Notes: generated by a model not told the origin, from the letters alone. 64,000 nt of DNA from Minicystis rosea (GCA_001931535.1 CP016211.1:6991703-7055702), one strand, 5' to 3'. Shown: positions 55,080 through 64,000, counted from the stretch's first letter. Made by a program: numbers and translations.

Positions 55080-55697
55080 ATGTCGATCGTCCTCTACTAC
55101 GCCAAGATGTCGAGCGCCGGCCCCGTCGCTCATGCGCTCCAGGAGCTCGGCGTCCCGCACGAGAAGATCACCTTCGATCTCGCCGCCGGCGATCAGCGGA
55201 AGCCCGCGTTCCTCGCGCTGAACCCCAACGGCAAGGTGCCGACGCTCGTCATCGACGGCACGCCGATGTTCGAGTCGCTGGCGATCATGCAGTGGCTCGG
55301 TGACAAGTTCGGCGTCGAGAAGGGCCTCTGGCCGGCCGCCGATGCGCCCGCGCGCCTCGAGGCCCTCTCTTGGACCACCTGGGCCTATGTCTCCTTCGCG
55401 TCCGCGATTCAGCGCCTCAACATCGCGTCGAGCCCCCGCGTCCCCGCCGAGCTCCATCATCCGCCGATCGTCGCGCACGCCCGCAAGGACATCGAGACGC
55501 TGCTCGGAATCCTCGACGGGCGGCTCTCCACGCGGCCGAACCTGCTCGGAGAGACCTTCTCCCTCGCCGATTTGATCGTCGGGAGCACCATCACCTATGC
55601 CACCTACTGTGGCGTCTCCGTGGACGCGCACGCGCACGTGAAAGCCTGGCTCGATCGCTTCCAGGCGCGGCCCTCGTTCCGCGAGCAATGGGGCTGA
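55080..55697 (+). CDS. glutathione S-transferase
   Basis: A 205-residue cytosolic GST: thioredoxin-like N-terminal domain (residues 1 to about 80; KMSSAGPVAHALQELG, LNPNGKVPTLVIDG with the cis-Pro, and FESLAIMQWLGDKFG for glutathione binding) and an all-helical C-terminal domain (FSLADLIVGSTITYA). GAAGGAG precedes the ATG. Divergent from the WYL regulator across a shared operator dyad. A double hairpin, 55696-55717 and 55736-55758, follows the stop. Confidence 0.92.
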   Translation: MSIVLYYAKMSSAGPVAHALQELGVPHEKITFDLAAGDQRKPAFLALNPNGKVPTLVIDGTPMFESLAIMQWLGDKFGVEKGLWPAADAPARLEALSWTTWAYVSFASAIQRLNIASSPRVPAELHHPPIVAHARKDIETLLGILDGRLSTRPNLLGETFSLADLIVGSTITYATYCGVSVDAHAHVKAWLDRFQARPSFREQWG

Positions 55698-55758
55698 GCT
55701 CCGCGACGGCGGAGCTCGCGCGCCGTCATGGCTCGGGAGGGAGATCGCATCTCCCTCC
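55696..55758 (+). terminator. double hairpin terminator after GST
   Basis: First stem GAGCTCCGC-GACG-GCGGAGCTC (55696-55717) begins in the GST stop codon. A second perfect 10-bp stem GGAGGGAGAT-CGC-ATCTCCCTCC (55736-55758) ends in TT. The second is the better terminator. Confidence 0.65.
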
Positions 55759-55825
55759 TTCAGAGGTGAAGCGCATCGCGTTCGGTCGCCCGCCGGCTGG
55801 CAGCGATGGTAAGCGCGAGCGCGAG

Positions 55826-56590
55826 ATGAACGCGCGTCGCTCCTCGCCTCCCCCTCGGCGCCGCTTGCTCGTGCCCCTCGTGATCGCGCTCCTCGGCGTC
55901 GCATCCCTCGGGTGCCACCGCGGCGGATCCGCGGGCTCGGGCCGCTCGGACGCGGAGCTCTCCGCGGCCCGCTGCCTGGGCCCAGCCGATGCGCGCGGCT
56001 TCGCCGTCTACCTGCACGGCGTGGACGCGGAGCGCCCCTCGGCGCAGGAGATCGAAAACCGTCGCGTGCTCGATCGCATCGCCGCCGAGCGCTCGCTGCG
56101 CATCGCCGTGCCACGCGCGACACGGCCCTGTCCGAACCAGCCGGGCTCCATTTGTTGGGGCTGGGCCTTCGACGATAAAGAGATCGCCGCGGCCGCCGGC
56201 GCGATCGACGCGGCAGCGCGGGAGTGCTTCGGCGAGCGACCCTTCTCGCTGCTCGGCTTCTCGAACGGCGGATACCTCCTCACGAAAATGGTCGGCACCT
56301 GCGCGCTGCGAGCGCAGGTACCGCGCGCCGAAAGCGTCCTGACCTTCGGGAGCACGATGCTCCACGGCCCACTCCCACCCGCGCCCGCCGATCTCAGAGG
56401 CTGCGGGAAGCTCGTAATGGTGGTGGGGACCGGCGACACGTACAACTTCGATCCTTCGGGCAACTACCTCAAAGCCTTGCTGGCGAAGGGCGCAGATGCA
56501 ACCGAGGTGCGCTTCGACGGCGGGCACCTCGTACCGCTCGAGCCCACACGAAGCCTGCTTTCGCCGACGCGCGGCGCATCGGCGCAATAG
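55826..56590 (+). CDS. secreted alpha/beta-hydrolase-like lipoprotein
   Basis: A 254-residue lipoprotein: basic N-terminus, hydrophobic segment and lipobox VASLGC. The mature part has YLHGVD near the start of the fold, LLGFSNGGY (GxSxG-type nucleophile) near residue 150 and GGHLVPL at the end for the catalytic His. Cys residues (ARCLGP, RPCPNQPGSICWG, ARECFG, GTCALR) suggest disulfides. Substrate unknown; ester hydrolysis outside the cell is the likely role. Confidence 0.75.
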   Translation: MNARRSSPPPRRRLLVPLVIALLGVASLGCHRGGSAGSGRSDAELSAARCLGPADARGFAVYLHGVDAERPSAQEIENRRVLDRIAAERSLRIAVPRATRPCPNQPGSICWGWAFDDKEIAAAAGAIDAAARECFGERPFSLLGFSNGGYLLTKMVGTCALRAQVPRAESVLTFGSTMLHGPLPPAPADLRGCGKLVMVVGTGDTYNFDPSGNYLKALLAKGADATEVRFDGGHLVPLEPTRSLLSPTRGASAQ

Positions 56591-56858
56591 CCGCTCCGCA
56601 TCACCAAACGAAGCACCGCGGGCGCGGTTCTCGGTGGGCCTCGACATGAGCGCACACGTCGACATGAGCGCACACGATGAGCCATTCAACAATCGACCGG
56701 CCTGACGACGCACGAGACTGTCATCCGGCGCTGCGTGAAGCGAGCCAAAGCGCTCCTCGCGCGTGGAGCTCTCTCTCGAATCGTCGTGTGGATTGCGCTG
56801 CGTGCCGAAACCCTGCTTCGGCCTCGTGTGCCGCGAACCGGCTGCTATCTGCTCACTC

Positions 56859-57743
56859 ATGTTCCAACGCATACCTTCAAGCTTGTTCCTTATGGTGATT
56901 GCCACGCTGCTCGCGGCGCCCGCGTGCGGCAGCGGTGCCGGGGCCGACGCCGGCGGCACCGGCGGCACGGACACTTCGATGACGACCGGGACCGGCATGC
57001 CGGAGACCTGCACCGACGGCGTACAAGACGGCAACGAGAGCGACGTCGACTGCGGCGGGAGCTGCGCGCCCTGCGCGGCGTTCGCGCATTGCTCGGTCAT
57101 CCAAGATTGCGCAGAAGGCACGCGATGCCATCAGGATGAAGGGTGCCAGTTCCCCGAGGCCTGCAACTCCATCTGTGCGCCCCAACACCAGGGCTCGTGC
57201 GACACGACGACGTGTGAGCCCGGGCAGTTCTGCGCGCCCGGCCACGAGGAGGGCACATCGCTCTGCTTCAAGGCCGCCGCCGCCGGCCAGCCGTGCAACG
57301 ACGACTTCGTGAACAGCTGCGTCGACGGCTATTTCTGCGACACGTTCGAAGGCTGCAAGCCGAAGGTGCCGGCGGGCGGCACGTGCAGCGAATCCAGTGC
57401 GTGCCCGGACGGATACTATTGCTCGCTCACGCACAAGTGCGAGAAGCGCTTGGCCGCCGGCAAACCCTGCATGTTCTTCGACGCGTGCAATCCCGACCTC
57501 TATTGCGATTTCACGCAACCGAGCCAGCCGGTGTGCACGCCGCGCGGCGCGGAGGGCGAGAGTTGCCACGACGCGCTCGGCAGTTGCCTCTCGGTGCTCC
57601 AATGCGTCTTTCCTGCCGGGCTCGCGTGCACGACCTCCCAAGACTGCAGCGGAAGCGGCGCGACCTGCTGCGCGACGACGAACGGGGCAGTCTGCAAAGC
57701 GCCGACGCCGGACTGCGCACCGCCGTCGGGCACGTGCCAGTAA
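56859..57743 (+). CDS. Cys-rich secreted lipoprotein (DGxxDGxESDVDCGG type)
   Basis: A 294-residue lipoprotein: signal peptide ending LLAAPAC, a Gly/Thr linker, then CTDGVQDGNESDVDCGGSC, a motif recurrent in myxobacterial surface proteins. The remaining about 230 residues are Cys-rich EGF-like repeats (GQPCNDDFVNSCVDGYFC; GGTCSESSACPDGYYC; GKPCMFFDACNPDLYC), spaced about 35-40 residues. Probably a disulfide-bonded surface protein; binding partner unknown. Confidence 0.85.
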   Translation: MFQRIPSSLFLMVIATLLAAPACGSGAGADAGGTGGTDTSMTTGTGMPETCTDGVQDGNESDVDCGGSCAPCAAFAHCSVIQDCAEGTRCHQDEGCQFPEACNSICAPQHQGSCDTTTCEPGQFCAPGHEEGTSLCFKAAAAGQPCNDDFVNSCVDGYFCDTFEGCKPKVPAGGTCSESSACPDGYYCSLTHKCEKRLAAGKPCMFFDACNPDLYCDFTQPSQPVCTPRGAEGESCHDALGSCLSVLQCVFPAGLACTTSQDCSGSGATCCATTNGAVCKAPTPDCAPPSGTCQ

Positions 57744-57826
57744 TCACCAAGTGGGCGCCCCCACCTCGACGCGGTCCTGGTGGGCTTGTCGCCCGGCCGG
57801 TACGCCGCGGTGTATCATGGCGGCCA

Positions 57827-58606
57827 ATGTCGAGCCGTCGATGCTTCTGCCTCCTCCTCGCCTCCACGCTCGCGCTCGCCGCCTCGGGTTGCAAGAGCGC
57901 GGCAGAGAAGAAGTCGGAGCAGATCATGCCCGCGGTCGAAGCCTTCGTCGCCACCGTCCCGACCGGCGACCCCAAGGACTTCGTCCGCACGGCGATCGGC
58001 TATGCCGACACGCTCAAGCGTCTCGAGGACAAGGCGCGCGACGAGCTGCACCCGCCGCCGCAGACGCCCGCCGCTGCGAAGCTCGCGCCCGCGATCCAAT
58101 GGATGCAAGCGGCCCGCGCCGAGCACGCCGCGCTCGAGGCCGCATTCCAGCGCGAGGTGAGCAAGGTCGAGTACGACGCGCAGGCCGATCTCGCCTCGGC
58201 CATCAGCGGTGGAGCGACGAAGCCGGCGGATGAAATCGCGGCGGCGCTCGCGCGGACCACGGCCAAGCCCATCGTGCTCTGGCACGGCGCCGGCCAGACG
58301 CGCGGCTTCGACGAGGACCATCAAAACCTGCCTCCCGCGCGCCGCGCCGTGGATCCCGGTGAGCGCTTCATCGTGGGATACGTGCAACGCGTGGGCGGAG
58401 AGGGCGTCACGTTCGTCGACGAGAAGGTGACCGCCGAGCAGAAGATCGCGCACGTCGCCTTCTACGAGCTGCCGTCCAAACGGCGCTTCGGCGTGTTCAC
58501 CGTGAAGGGCGAGACGGCGCGGCTGCCCAAGCCCGTGCCGCTGCCGGGCACCGTGATTCCAGGGCTCCAGCCTCCGCTCGTGGAAAACCTGCTGCACGCG
58601 CCTTGA
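57827..58606 (+). CDS. lipoprotein of unknown function
   Basis: A 259-residue lipoprotein with signal peptide and lipobox LALAASGC, then a long helical region (about 25-160; EKKSEQIMPAVEAFV...KDFVRTAIGYADTLKRLEDKARDEL) and a beta-rich end (RFIVGYVQRVGGEGVTFVDEKV). No catalytic motif seen. The ATG at 57827 is chosen to begin the signal peptide; longer frames read through the preceding gene. It follows the Cys-rich lipoprotein by 83 bases and may share its transcript. Confidence 0.72.
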   Translation: MSSRRCFCLLLASTLALAASGCKSAAEKKSEQIMPAVEAFVATVPTGDPKDFVRTAIGYADTLKRLEDKARDELHPPPQTPAAAKLAPAIQWMQAARAEHAALEAAFQREVSKVEYDAQADLASAISGGATKPADEIAAALARTTAKPIVLWHGAGQTRGFDEDHQNLPPARRAVDPGERFIVGYVQRVGGEGVTFVDEKVTAEQKIAHVAFYELPSKRRFGVFTVKGETARLPKPVPLPGTVIPGLQPPLVENLLHAP

Positions 58607-59589
58607 GGGGCGCGCGCAGACGGCGCTCCCGATTCGCAGAGGTCCATCGCTTCTCTCGTGACACCGGCACACGGGAGCTCGCCTCGTCCTATCGAGTCAA
58701 ACGCGGCCGTGACCAACAGCAGCGGAGTCGGCGCGAACGTCATCGTCCAAGAACAACTCGGTGGGCGCGACTTCGGGTCTTCCTGAATCCGCACGAGCAC
58801 GTTCGTCAGACGCAGAGTTGAGCTCGCGTCACGCTTGTAGCGCATCGCCCCGACGTCCTTCATCCACGTGAAGCACACCGCCCTCGAAACACCACCGCTG
58901 CCAATGACATCATAGCTCCACCGAGCAACGGTGCTAATTGGCCATCGGCGCTCACCATACCTTCTCGTCATCGACGCGCATGAGGCGGCTCCGGCGACCG
59001 CTCCGACGGGATGACCGAGACTGCGGATGGCCGCTCTTCGACGGCGGCAACGGGACGAGATCCCATGATGTTCGTCCATGTATGCATCGTATACGCGCGC
59101 ACGGCGCGCCCACGCCGTTCATCACGACGCATTCCCATCGTTCAAAGACATATCCCGTCGTATCCAATTGCAACGATGAGATAGACCCATATTCACTCGA
59201 ACACGCACGCACCTCGACAACACCCCTCCTCCGTTATGACCTTGACGCATTCGCGTCCCAACCGCACACTCGGCCTGCACTCGAGAGCTCCGAAGAAGAG
59301 ATGGGCCGAGTCGGCCAAAAGGCCGCGACAAGCTGCCTTTCGGAGCGAGGGTCGACAGGATGGTGAAAGACGTCGCGAGCGCCGCGAAGCCAGGGAGCGC
59401 GACCGAGGAATCCTCCGGGATTTCGAGGGAGCACGACCGGCGATTCGGGGCGCGGAGCAGCTTTTCACCATCCTGTTGAGGCTACGCGCTCACGCCCGAG
59501 CGACGCAGGTGGACAACGCGGTTGACGGACGGCTCGGCTCGCCTCGTCCGAGGATTCACCATCACCGTTTCACACGAAGGAGAAGCATC
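58607..59589. other. 983-bp region upstream of the lanthipeptide cluster
   Basis: No gene is supported; open frames (for example a 142-residue plus-strand one at 58938-59366) lack codon bias and a ribosome-binding site. The part around 59100-59240 is clearly less GC-rich and is the likeliest place for the promoter of the precursor gene. No dyad of note. Confidence 0.5.
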
Positions 59590-59922
59590 ATGAAGGACAT
59601 CTCGCAAGACGAGTTCGCCAAGTTCGCCACGCTCGTCACCACCGTTTGGAAGGACGCGAAGGTCGCCCAGGAGTACCAGGCCGATCCGGCCCGGGTGCTC
59701 AGCAACTATGGCATCACGCTGCCCGCCGGCGTGCCCGCGCCGGTGATCCCGGAGCGCCCGAAGGGTGATCTCGGCACCGCATGGCAGAACCAGTCGTTCG
59801 ACGGCTGGGAGGCCCGCGTCCTGCCGCTCGATCCGAACGGCACCGCCACTGGCATCGCGATCTCGAGCCTCGCTTGCATCGCGTGCCCGGTCTCGAGCTT
59901 CTCGAGCCTCTCCAACGGCTGA
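59590..59922 (+). CDS. NHLP-leader lanthipeptide precursor peptide
   Basis: A 110-residue precursor with a strong AAGGAG before the ATG. Residues 1 to about 75 resemble the nitrile-hydratase alpha-subunit-like leader (EFAKFATLVTTVWKDAKVAQEYQADPARVLSNYGITLPAGV), the leader type of proteusins and many class II lanthipeptides. The C-terminal core ends SSLACIACPVSSFSSLSNG with Cys96 and Cys99 and seven Ser (92, 93, 102, 103, 105, 106, 108), ideal for dehydration and thioether rings. The leader-core boundary probably lies near Gly84-Gly88. A P450 follows 78 bases downstream and then the LanM gene, so the three form one operon. Confidence 0.87.
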   Translation: MKDISQDEFAKFATLVTTVWKDAKVAQEYQADPARVLSNYGITLPAGVPAPVIPERPKGDLGTAWQNQSFDGWEARVLPLDPNGTATGIAISSLACIACPVSSFSSLSNG

Positions 59923-60000
59923 TCCGAACGCGGCGCCCCACGGCATCACACGGTGCCGTGGGGCGACGCCCCTTGCGCCGCTCACGATCGAGAAGGATCC

Positions 60001-61272
60001 ATGGACACCACGCCCGATACGACGGCTCCGATCTCTGCTGTTGCGAATGCGGATCTGCGCGCGGCCGCGTTCCGGTTCTTCACCGATCCTGCAGCGCGCG
60101 CCGACCCGATCCCGCTCTATCGCCGCTTGGTGCGGGAAGCTCCGATCCTCGAGCTCGGTCCGATGTGGCTCGTCTCCGGCTTCGACGAGCTGGTCGGGCT
60201 CTCCGCTCGGCACGAGCTGCGATCGACCCCGTCCGTGCGCGGCCGGGCGTTGCCCATGACGCCCATTCCCAGCCTCGCGGGCTGGCTCGCGCTGACGTTT
60301 CCCATGCGCGACGGCGCCGATCACCGCCGCTTGAAGGGCCTCGCCGCGACCGCCTTCAGCCCCGCGCGTGTCGCCGAGCTCCGCGGGCGCATCGAGGAGA
60401 GCATCGACGCGCTCCTCGCCCAAGCCACGGAGCGCGGCGCGATGGACGTCGTGGCCGATCTCGCGCTGCCGCTGCCCGTCGCGATCTCCAGCGCCATGCT
60501 CGACGTCCCGGCCGGTGATCGCGAGCAGGTGCACGCGTGGGCCATGCTGGTGCGGCGTCAGCTCCTCCGCTACGACCAGAGCGCCGACGAGATCGCCCGC
60601 ATCGAGGCGGAGATGGAGCAATTCGCCGCCTTCGTGCACGCGCTGTGCGACGAGCGGAGGCGACGTCCCGGGAACGATCTCCTCTCCGATCTGAGCGTCG
60701 CCGCCGACGCCGGACGGCTCTCCCGCGACGAGCTCGTCGCCTTCGTCCTCCTCTTGTTCGTCAACGGGCTCGAGACGCTCACCTCGGGGCTCACCATGGC
60801 CGTGTGGGAGCTGCTCCAGCACCCGGAAGAGCGCCTCGCGATCGCCGGCAACCGCGCCTACGCAGAGGCGATGTTCGACGAGGTGCTCCGGCTGCACTGC
60901 CCGGTGCGCTTCAGCGCGCGGGTGCTCGTCGGCGATGTCCAGCTCGACGGCCATCGACTCCGCGAAGGCGACGTGGTGACGCTCTGCTTCGGCGCCGCCA
61001 ACCGCGATCCACGACGCTTCGTCGATCCGGATCGCTTCGACCCGCGGCGCCCGCGGAGCCGCCACCTCGGGTTCGGCCACGGTGCCCATTACTGTCTCGG
61101 CGCTCAACTGTCGCTCACCACGGGCGCCTGCGTCCTCGAGCGCATCGCGAAGCATGGTGATCGATTGACGACTCGAGTGACGCCTGCGACGGCTGCTTGG
61201 AGTCGGTCGCTCGCGTTCACCACGCTCGACACGCTTCCCATCGAGATCGCTCCGCCGGCGAGGACGACGTGA
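60001..61272 (+). CDS. cytochrome P450, tailoring enzyme of the lanthipeptide cluster
   Basis: A 423-residue bacterial P450: I-helix NGLET (255-259), ExxR at Glu294-Arg297 and haem loop FGHGAHYCLG with axial Cys365. No membrane anchor, so it is soluble and needs ferredoxin-type partners not seen here. GAGAAGG precedes the ATG. Its stop is overlapped by the LanM GTG start, indicating coupled expression and a shared product. It probably hydroxylates, desaturates or cross-links the peptide; the exact reaction cannot be read from sequence. Confidence 0.93.
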   Translation: MDTTPDTTAPISAVANADLRAAAFRFFTDPAARADPIPLYRRLVREAPILELGPMWLVSGFDELVGLSARHELRSTPSVRGRALPMTPIPSLAGWLALTFPMRDGADHRRLKGLAATAFSPARVAELRGRIEESIDALLAQATERGAMDVVADLALPLPVAISSAMLDVPAGDREQVHAWAMLVRRQLLRYDQSADEIARIEAEMEQFAAFVHALCDERRRRPGNDLLSDLSVAADAGRLSRDELVAFVLLLFVNGLETLTSGLTMAVWELLQHPEERLAIAGNRAYAEAMFDEVLRLHCPVRFSARVLVGDVQLDGHRLREGDVVTLCFGAANRDPRRFVDPDRFDPRRPRSRHLGFGHGAHYCLGAQLSLTTGACVLERIAKHGDRLTTRVTPATAAWSRSLAFTTLDTLPIEIAPPARTT

Positions 61273-64000
61273 TCGACGATCGGAGAGGTCCCTTTGCGTC
61301 ACGCCTCGCGATCGTGATCGCGCGGGCCGCGTCCTTTCCGGAGCGAGTCGGCTCGGAGATGTTCGTCCCCGTCGCCGAGGCGAACGTGGAGGACGTCGAG
61401 CCGCGCGTGCGCCGCTGGCTGAAGACGGTGGCGCGAGATACAGAGTCGCAGCGCGCGCTCATGGAGGATCTCGCGCGCCGCGGCCTCGCGCTCGGCGCGG
61501 GGCTGCGCACCGTGCGCCTCCGCGATCCTCGCATCCTCCCCTCCTGGGCCGAGGCGCTCACGGCCTTCCTCGAAGCCCAGCCGACCTCGCTCGATCACGC
61601 CGCCGAGCTCGGTGTGCGGGCCACGGCGCTGGCGAGCTTCGAGCGGACGGCCCACGCGCTCTTGCCTCGCGTGCGCGGTCGCATCGAAGGGATCGAGATC
61701 GCCGACGCAGGCTACCGCGGGATCGTCAGCGATCTGGTGCGCCGGCTCATCGAGATCTGCGATGCGACGATGCGGTTCGAGGCGCAGATCCTCGCGCCGG
61801 CGGCGGATCCGATCCAATGGCCCGACATCCCCGCGGTCGACGCGACCCAGGCTGGATGGATGGCGCGGCTCGAGCGGCTCCCGGCGCTCGCCTTCGTCAT
61901 CGGTGTAGCCTGCGAACAGTGGCGCGGGAGCGTCACAGAGATCCTCGTGCACCTCCGCGACGACGGCGATCTCCTCCGCGACGCGCCGTTCGATCGAGGC
62001 GCGCTCGGTGCGCTGGTCGAGTTCAAAGGCGGCGCGGGCGATCGTCACGCCAACGGGCGATCGGTAGCGCTGCTGCGCTTTTCATCGGGGCGGGGCCTCG
62101 TCCACAAGCCGAAGGATCTGCGTCACGTCGACGCGACGATGAAGCTCCTCCGCTTCCTCGGCGACGCCGGTCTCTCTCTGCCGCTTGCGATCCGCGGTGT
62201 GCTCTGCCGCGACGGTTACGGCTGGGAGGAGCGGGTCGAACCTCGGGAGGTCGAGGACCGAGATGGGTTTCCGCGCTTCTACCGGCGCCTCGGCATGCTC
62301 ATGCGGTTGATGCAGCTCCTCAATGGCCGAGACCTTTGGGCCGACAACCTCGTCGCCTCCGGCGATCAACCGATCCTCATCGATCTGGAGTGCTTGTTCT
62401 GCCCGCCGCTCCATCCGCCGCCGCTCCTCTCGCCGCGCCGCCGCGCGCTCGTGGAGCGCATGGAGTCGACCGTCGTCCGCACCGCGATGCCCATCCAAGC
62501 ATGGATGCCTTCACCCGATCTGCCGACACGCGATCTCGGGTGCTTGTCGCACGCGGCCGATCCTCGCGAGTCCGGCGGCGGCGCGCTCCCACTCGCGCCC
62601 TATCGACCGTGGTTGGGCGCCGAGATCGCCGACCCGTGGCGCTACGCCGAAGAGGTTATCGCGGGATATCGCGAGATGCACGACGTGCTCGTGAAGAGCC
62701 GGTCCGCGCTGCTCTCCGAAGACGGCCCGCTGCGCGCCTTCGAGGATGTCGGCACACGCTACATCTGGCGCAGCACCTGGGACTGCCACCGCGCGCTTCG
62801 TGCATCGGTGAGCCCACCGGCCCTCCTCGACGGCACGGCGCGCGAGACCGTGTTGGCCATGCTCGTCCGCGGCGCCCACGCGCTCGCACGTGAGGTCGAC
62901 CGTCCTGATCTCGCCGAGATCGCCGGCGCCGAAATCGACGCCTTCCGCCGCCTCGACGTGCCGCTGTTCACGTCTCGCCCGACCTCGTCGTCACTGTTCT
63001 CTCCTCGAGGGCAAGAGATCCCTGGGCACTTCGCAGGCACGGCTTGGGACGAGGTTCACCGGCGGATCACCGCGCTCGATCGAACGTCGGTCGATGACGA
63101 AGAGGCCATCCTGCGCGCCGCGATCGACGCTGCGCGCGGCGGCGCCGATCTGCCGAGAGAAGCGCTTCCCGCAATGTCCGCAGCGACTCTCCGCAGCGGG
63201 CGTCGGTCGGAGGATGTCGAGCCGACGGCTGATGAAGTGATGGCTGCCGTGGACGACATCGCCGCGTTGCTGCTCGACGCGCGGCGCCCGCCGCTCGGCA
63301 CCGGCGACGGCTGGCTCGCGCTCACGTGGTGGCCGGCGATGGATGTTTGGGAGGTCGCCCCTGCTGCAGCGGACCTGATCAGCGGCGCGCTCGGCCCAGC
63401 ATTGTTCCTCGCGGAGCACTTTGCGCGGAGCGGTGATCCGCGATCGTGGACGGCCAGCCGAGAGACCTTGGACGAGCTCTTCGAGCTCGCGATCCACAGC
63501 GACAGGATGCCGCCGGATCCACGCCTCGCCCTCGGAGCCCCGGTCCCCGGCGGGCTCGCAGGCCCGGGCGCGCTCTGCTACGTGGCCGGACGCGCCGGCG
63601 CATCGCTCGGCGATGCCACGCTCCTCGCGGCCGCACGCGCGCGCGTCGCGCGGGCCACCGCCGCGGCCGATGCAAAGCAGGTTGGCTCCGACTTGGCCTT
63701 CGGTTTGGCAGGCCTAGAGCTGCAGCTCCTCCGCCTGCGCGCCGATGCAGGCGTGGACGATGCGGATCTCGATCGGATCCTCTCCCATCTGGCCGATCGC
63801 CTCTGCCAGATTCTGACTCATCGCGAGACTCCAGATCGCGTATCGCTCGCGTCTCGACTGGGAGAGCTGGTGCCGCTCGATCGCGACGGCATCGCGCTCG
63901 CGCTGGCACGCACCATGGCCCTCGCGCCCGCGCTGGTGCCGGATCGAGCCACAGTGACGGCGGCGCTCGGCCCGCATGTCTTCGATCTGTCGCAGCGCGG
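61269..64000 (+). CDS. class II lanthipeptide synthetase LanM (3' end outside window)
   Basis: An open frame from GTG at 61269 to the last base (over 910 residues), overlapping the P450 stop. The N-terminal about 650 residues are the DUF4135 dehydratase domain: Lys280 in VHKPKDLRHVD, Asp355 and Asn360 in RDLWADNLV, Asp372 and Glu374 in LIDLEC, the kinase-like set that phosphorylates and eliminates Ser/Thr. The His of the usual DLHxEN is Trp357 here. From about 695 the LanC-like cyclase starts (DLISGALGPALFLAEHF, GGLAGPGALCYVAGRAG); its zinc ligands lie beyond the window. It would modify the NHLP precursor at 59590. Confidence 0.9.
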   Translation, partial: MIDDRRGPFASRLAIVIARAASFPERVGSEMFVPVAEANVEDVEPRVRRWLKTVARDTESQRALMEDLARRGLALGAGLRTVRLRDPRILPSWAEALTAFLEAQPTSLDHAAELGVRATALASFERTAHALLPRVRGRIEGIEIADAGYRGIVSDLVRRLIEICDATMRFEAQILAPAADPIQWPDIPAVDATQAGWMARLERLPALAFVIGVACEQWRGSVTEILVHLRDDGDLLRDAPFDRGALGALVEFKGGAGDRHANGRSVALLRFSSGRGLVHKPKDLRHVDATMKLLRFLGDAGLSLPLAIRGVLCRDGYGWEERVEPREVEDRDGFPRFYRRLGMLMRLMQLLNGRDLWADNLVASGDQPILIDLECLFCPPLHPPPLLSPRRRALVERMESTVVRTAMPIQAWMPSPDLPTRDLGCLSHAADPRESGGGALPLAPYRPWLGAEIADPWRYAEEVIAGYREMHDVLVKSRSALLSEDGPLRAFEDVGTRYIWRSTWDCHRALRASVSPPALLDGTARETVLAMLVRGAHALAREVDRPDLAEIAGAEIDAFRRLDVPLFTSRPTSSSLFSPRGQEIPGHFAGTAWDEVHRRITALDRTSVDDEEAILRAAIDAARGGADLPREALPAMSAATLRSGRRSEDVEPTADEVMAAVDDIAALLLDARRPPLGTGDGWLALTWWPAMDVWEVAPAAADLISGALGPALFLAEHFARSGDPRSWTASRETLDELFELAIHSDRMPPDPRLALGAPVPGGLAGPGALCYVAGRAGASLGDATLLAAARARVARATAAADAKQVGSDLAFGLAGLELQLLRLRADAGVDDADLDRILSHLADRLCQILTHRETPDRVSLASRLGELVPLDRDGIALALARTMALAPALVPDRATVTAALGPHVFDLSQR

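Noticed and set aside
58938..59366. 142-residue ORF upstream of the lanthipeptide precursor
   Set aside because: No codon bias, no ribosome-binding site, and mixed composition; treated as intergenic.

Overview
The window is GC-rich chromosomal DNA of a large-genome predatory-type bacterium, most likely a myxobacterium of the Polyangiales/Sorangiineae. Coding regions have third positions close to saturated with G/C. There are many lipoproteins with low-complexity Gly/Ser/Thr linkers, a Cys-rich secreted protein with the DGxxDGxESDVDCGG motif, eukaryotic-type Ser/Thr kinases, FHA and zinc-ribbon proteins, stressosome-like PAS-STAS proteins and a giant kinase/ATPase/histidine kinase. The organism assignment is inferred from this style; no rRNA or housekeeping marker other than ruvA is present.

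Layout. 1-6.8 kb: a [NiFe]-hydrogenase locus (hypF C-terminal part, hypC, hypD, hypE, small subunit, large subunit, a small coupled ORF). The small subunit has no Tat signal and carries Cys22/Asp25 at the proximal cluster, pointing to the group 1h type that oxidises hydrogen at very low concentration. 7.2-8.6 kb: a PAS-STAS (RsbR-like) protein with a near-identical STAS paralogue at 45.3-46.6 kb next to an RsbT-like kinase. 8.9-16 kb: a medium-chain dehydrogenase with an upstream cluster of dyads, a LysM protein and lipoproteins, ruvA, a zinc-ribbon/FHA protein and a Nudix protein with a degraded box. Two copies of a palindromic dispersed element lie at 10.46 and 15.80 kb. 16-18.5 kb: a hypothetical protein, a strictly 42-bp-periodic array of a 14-bp dyad, and a lipoprotein. 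18.8-25.8 kb (minus strand): a deoxyhypusine-synthase-like protein, two unknowns, an MRJP-like lipoprotein, and a squalene-hopene-cyclase-like protein paired with an MpaB/Lcp-type haem oxygenase. 26.3-34.3 kb: EXPERA protein + SDR, secreted esterase, M20 peptidase, Ser/Thr kinase fused to a YbjN/TY-Chap-like domain, and a LysR/SDR divergent pair. 34.4-45.1 kb: an intradiol-dioxygenase-like lipoprotein, an eCIS-core (DUF4157) protein, a DUF2141 protein, a Rieske oxygenase/TetR divergent pair, LRR, phosphoesterase, TPR and PHP proteins. 45.3-53.6 kb: RsbT-RsbR pair and the 1878-residue multidomain kinase. 54-58.6 kb: a WYL regulator/GST divergent pair sharing a perfect operator-like dyad, then three secreted proteins.

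59.6-64.0 kb (runs off the window): a ribosomal-peptide cluster with a nitrile-hydratase-like-leader (NHLP) precursor peptide, a cytochrome P450 and a class II lanthipeptide synthetase (LanM). The LanM reading frame stays open to the last base and overlaps the P450 stop codon. The precursor core has two Cys and seven Ser. This cluster is the best candidate for an undescribed biosynthetic system here. The strongest non-coding signals are the 42-bp dyad array, the dispersed palindromic element, and the ATTGCG-type dyads upstream of the dehydrogenase and of the WYL/GST pair.
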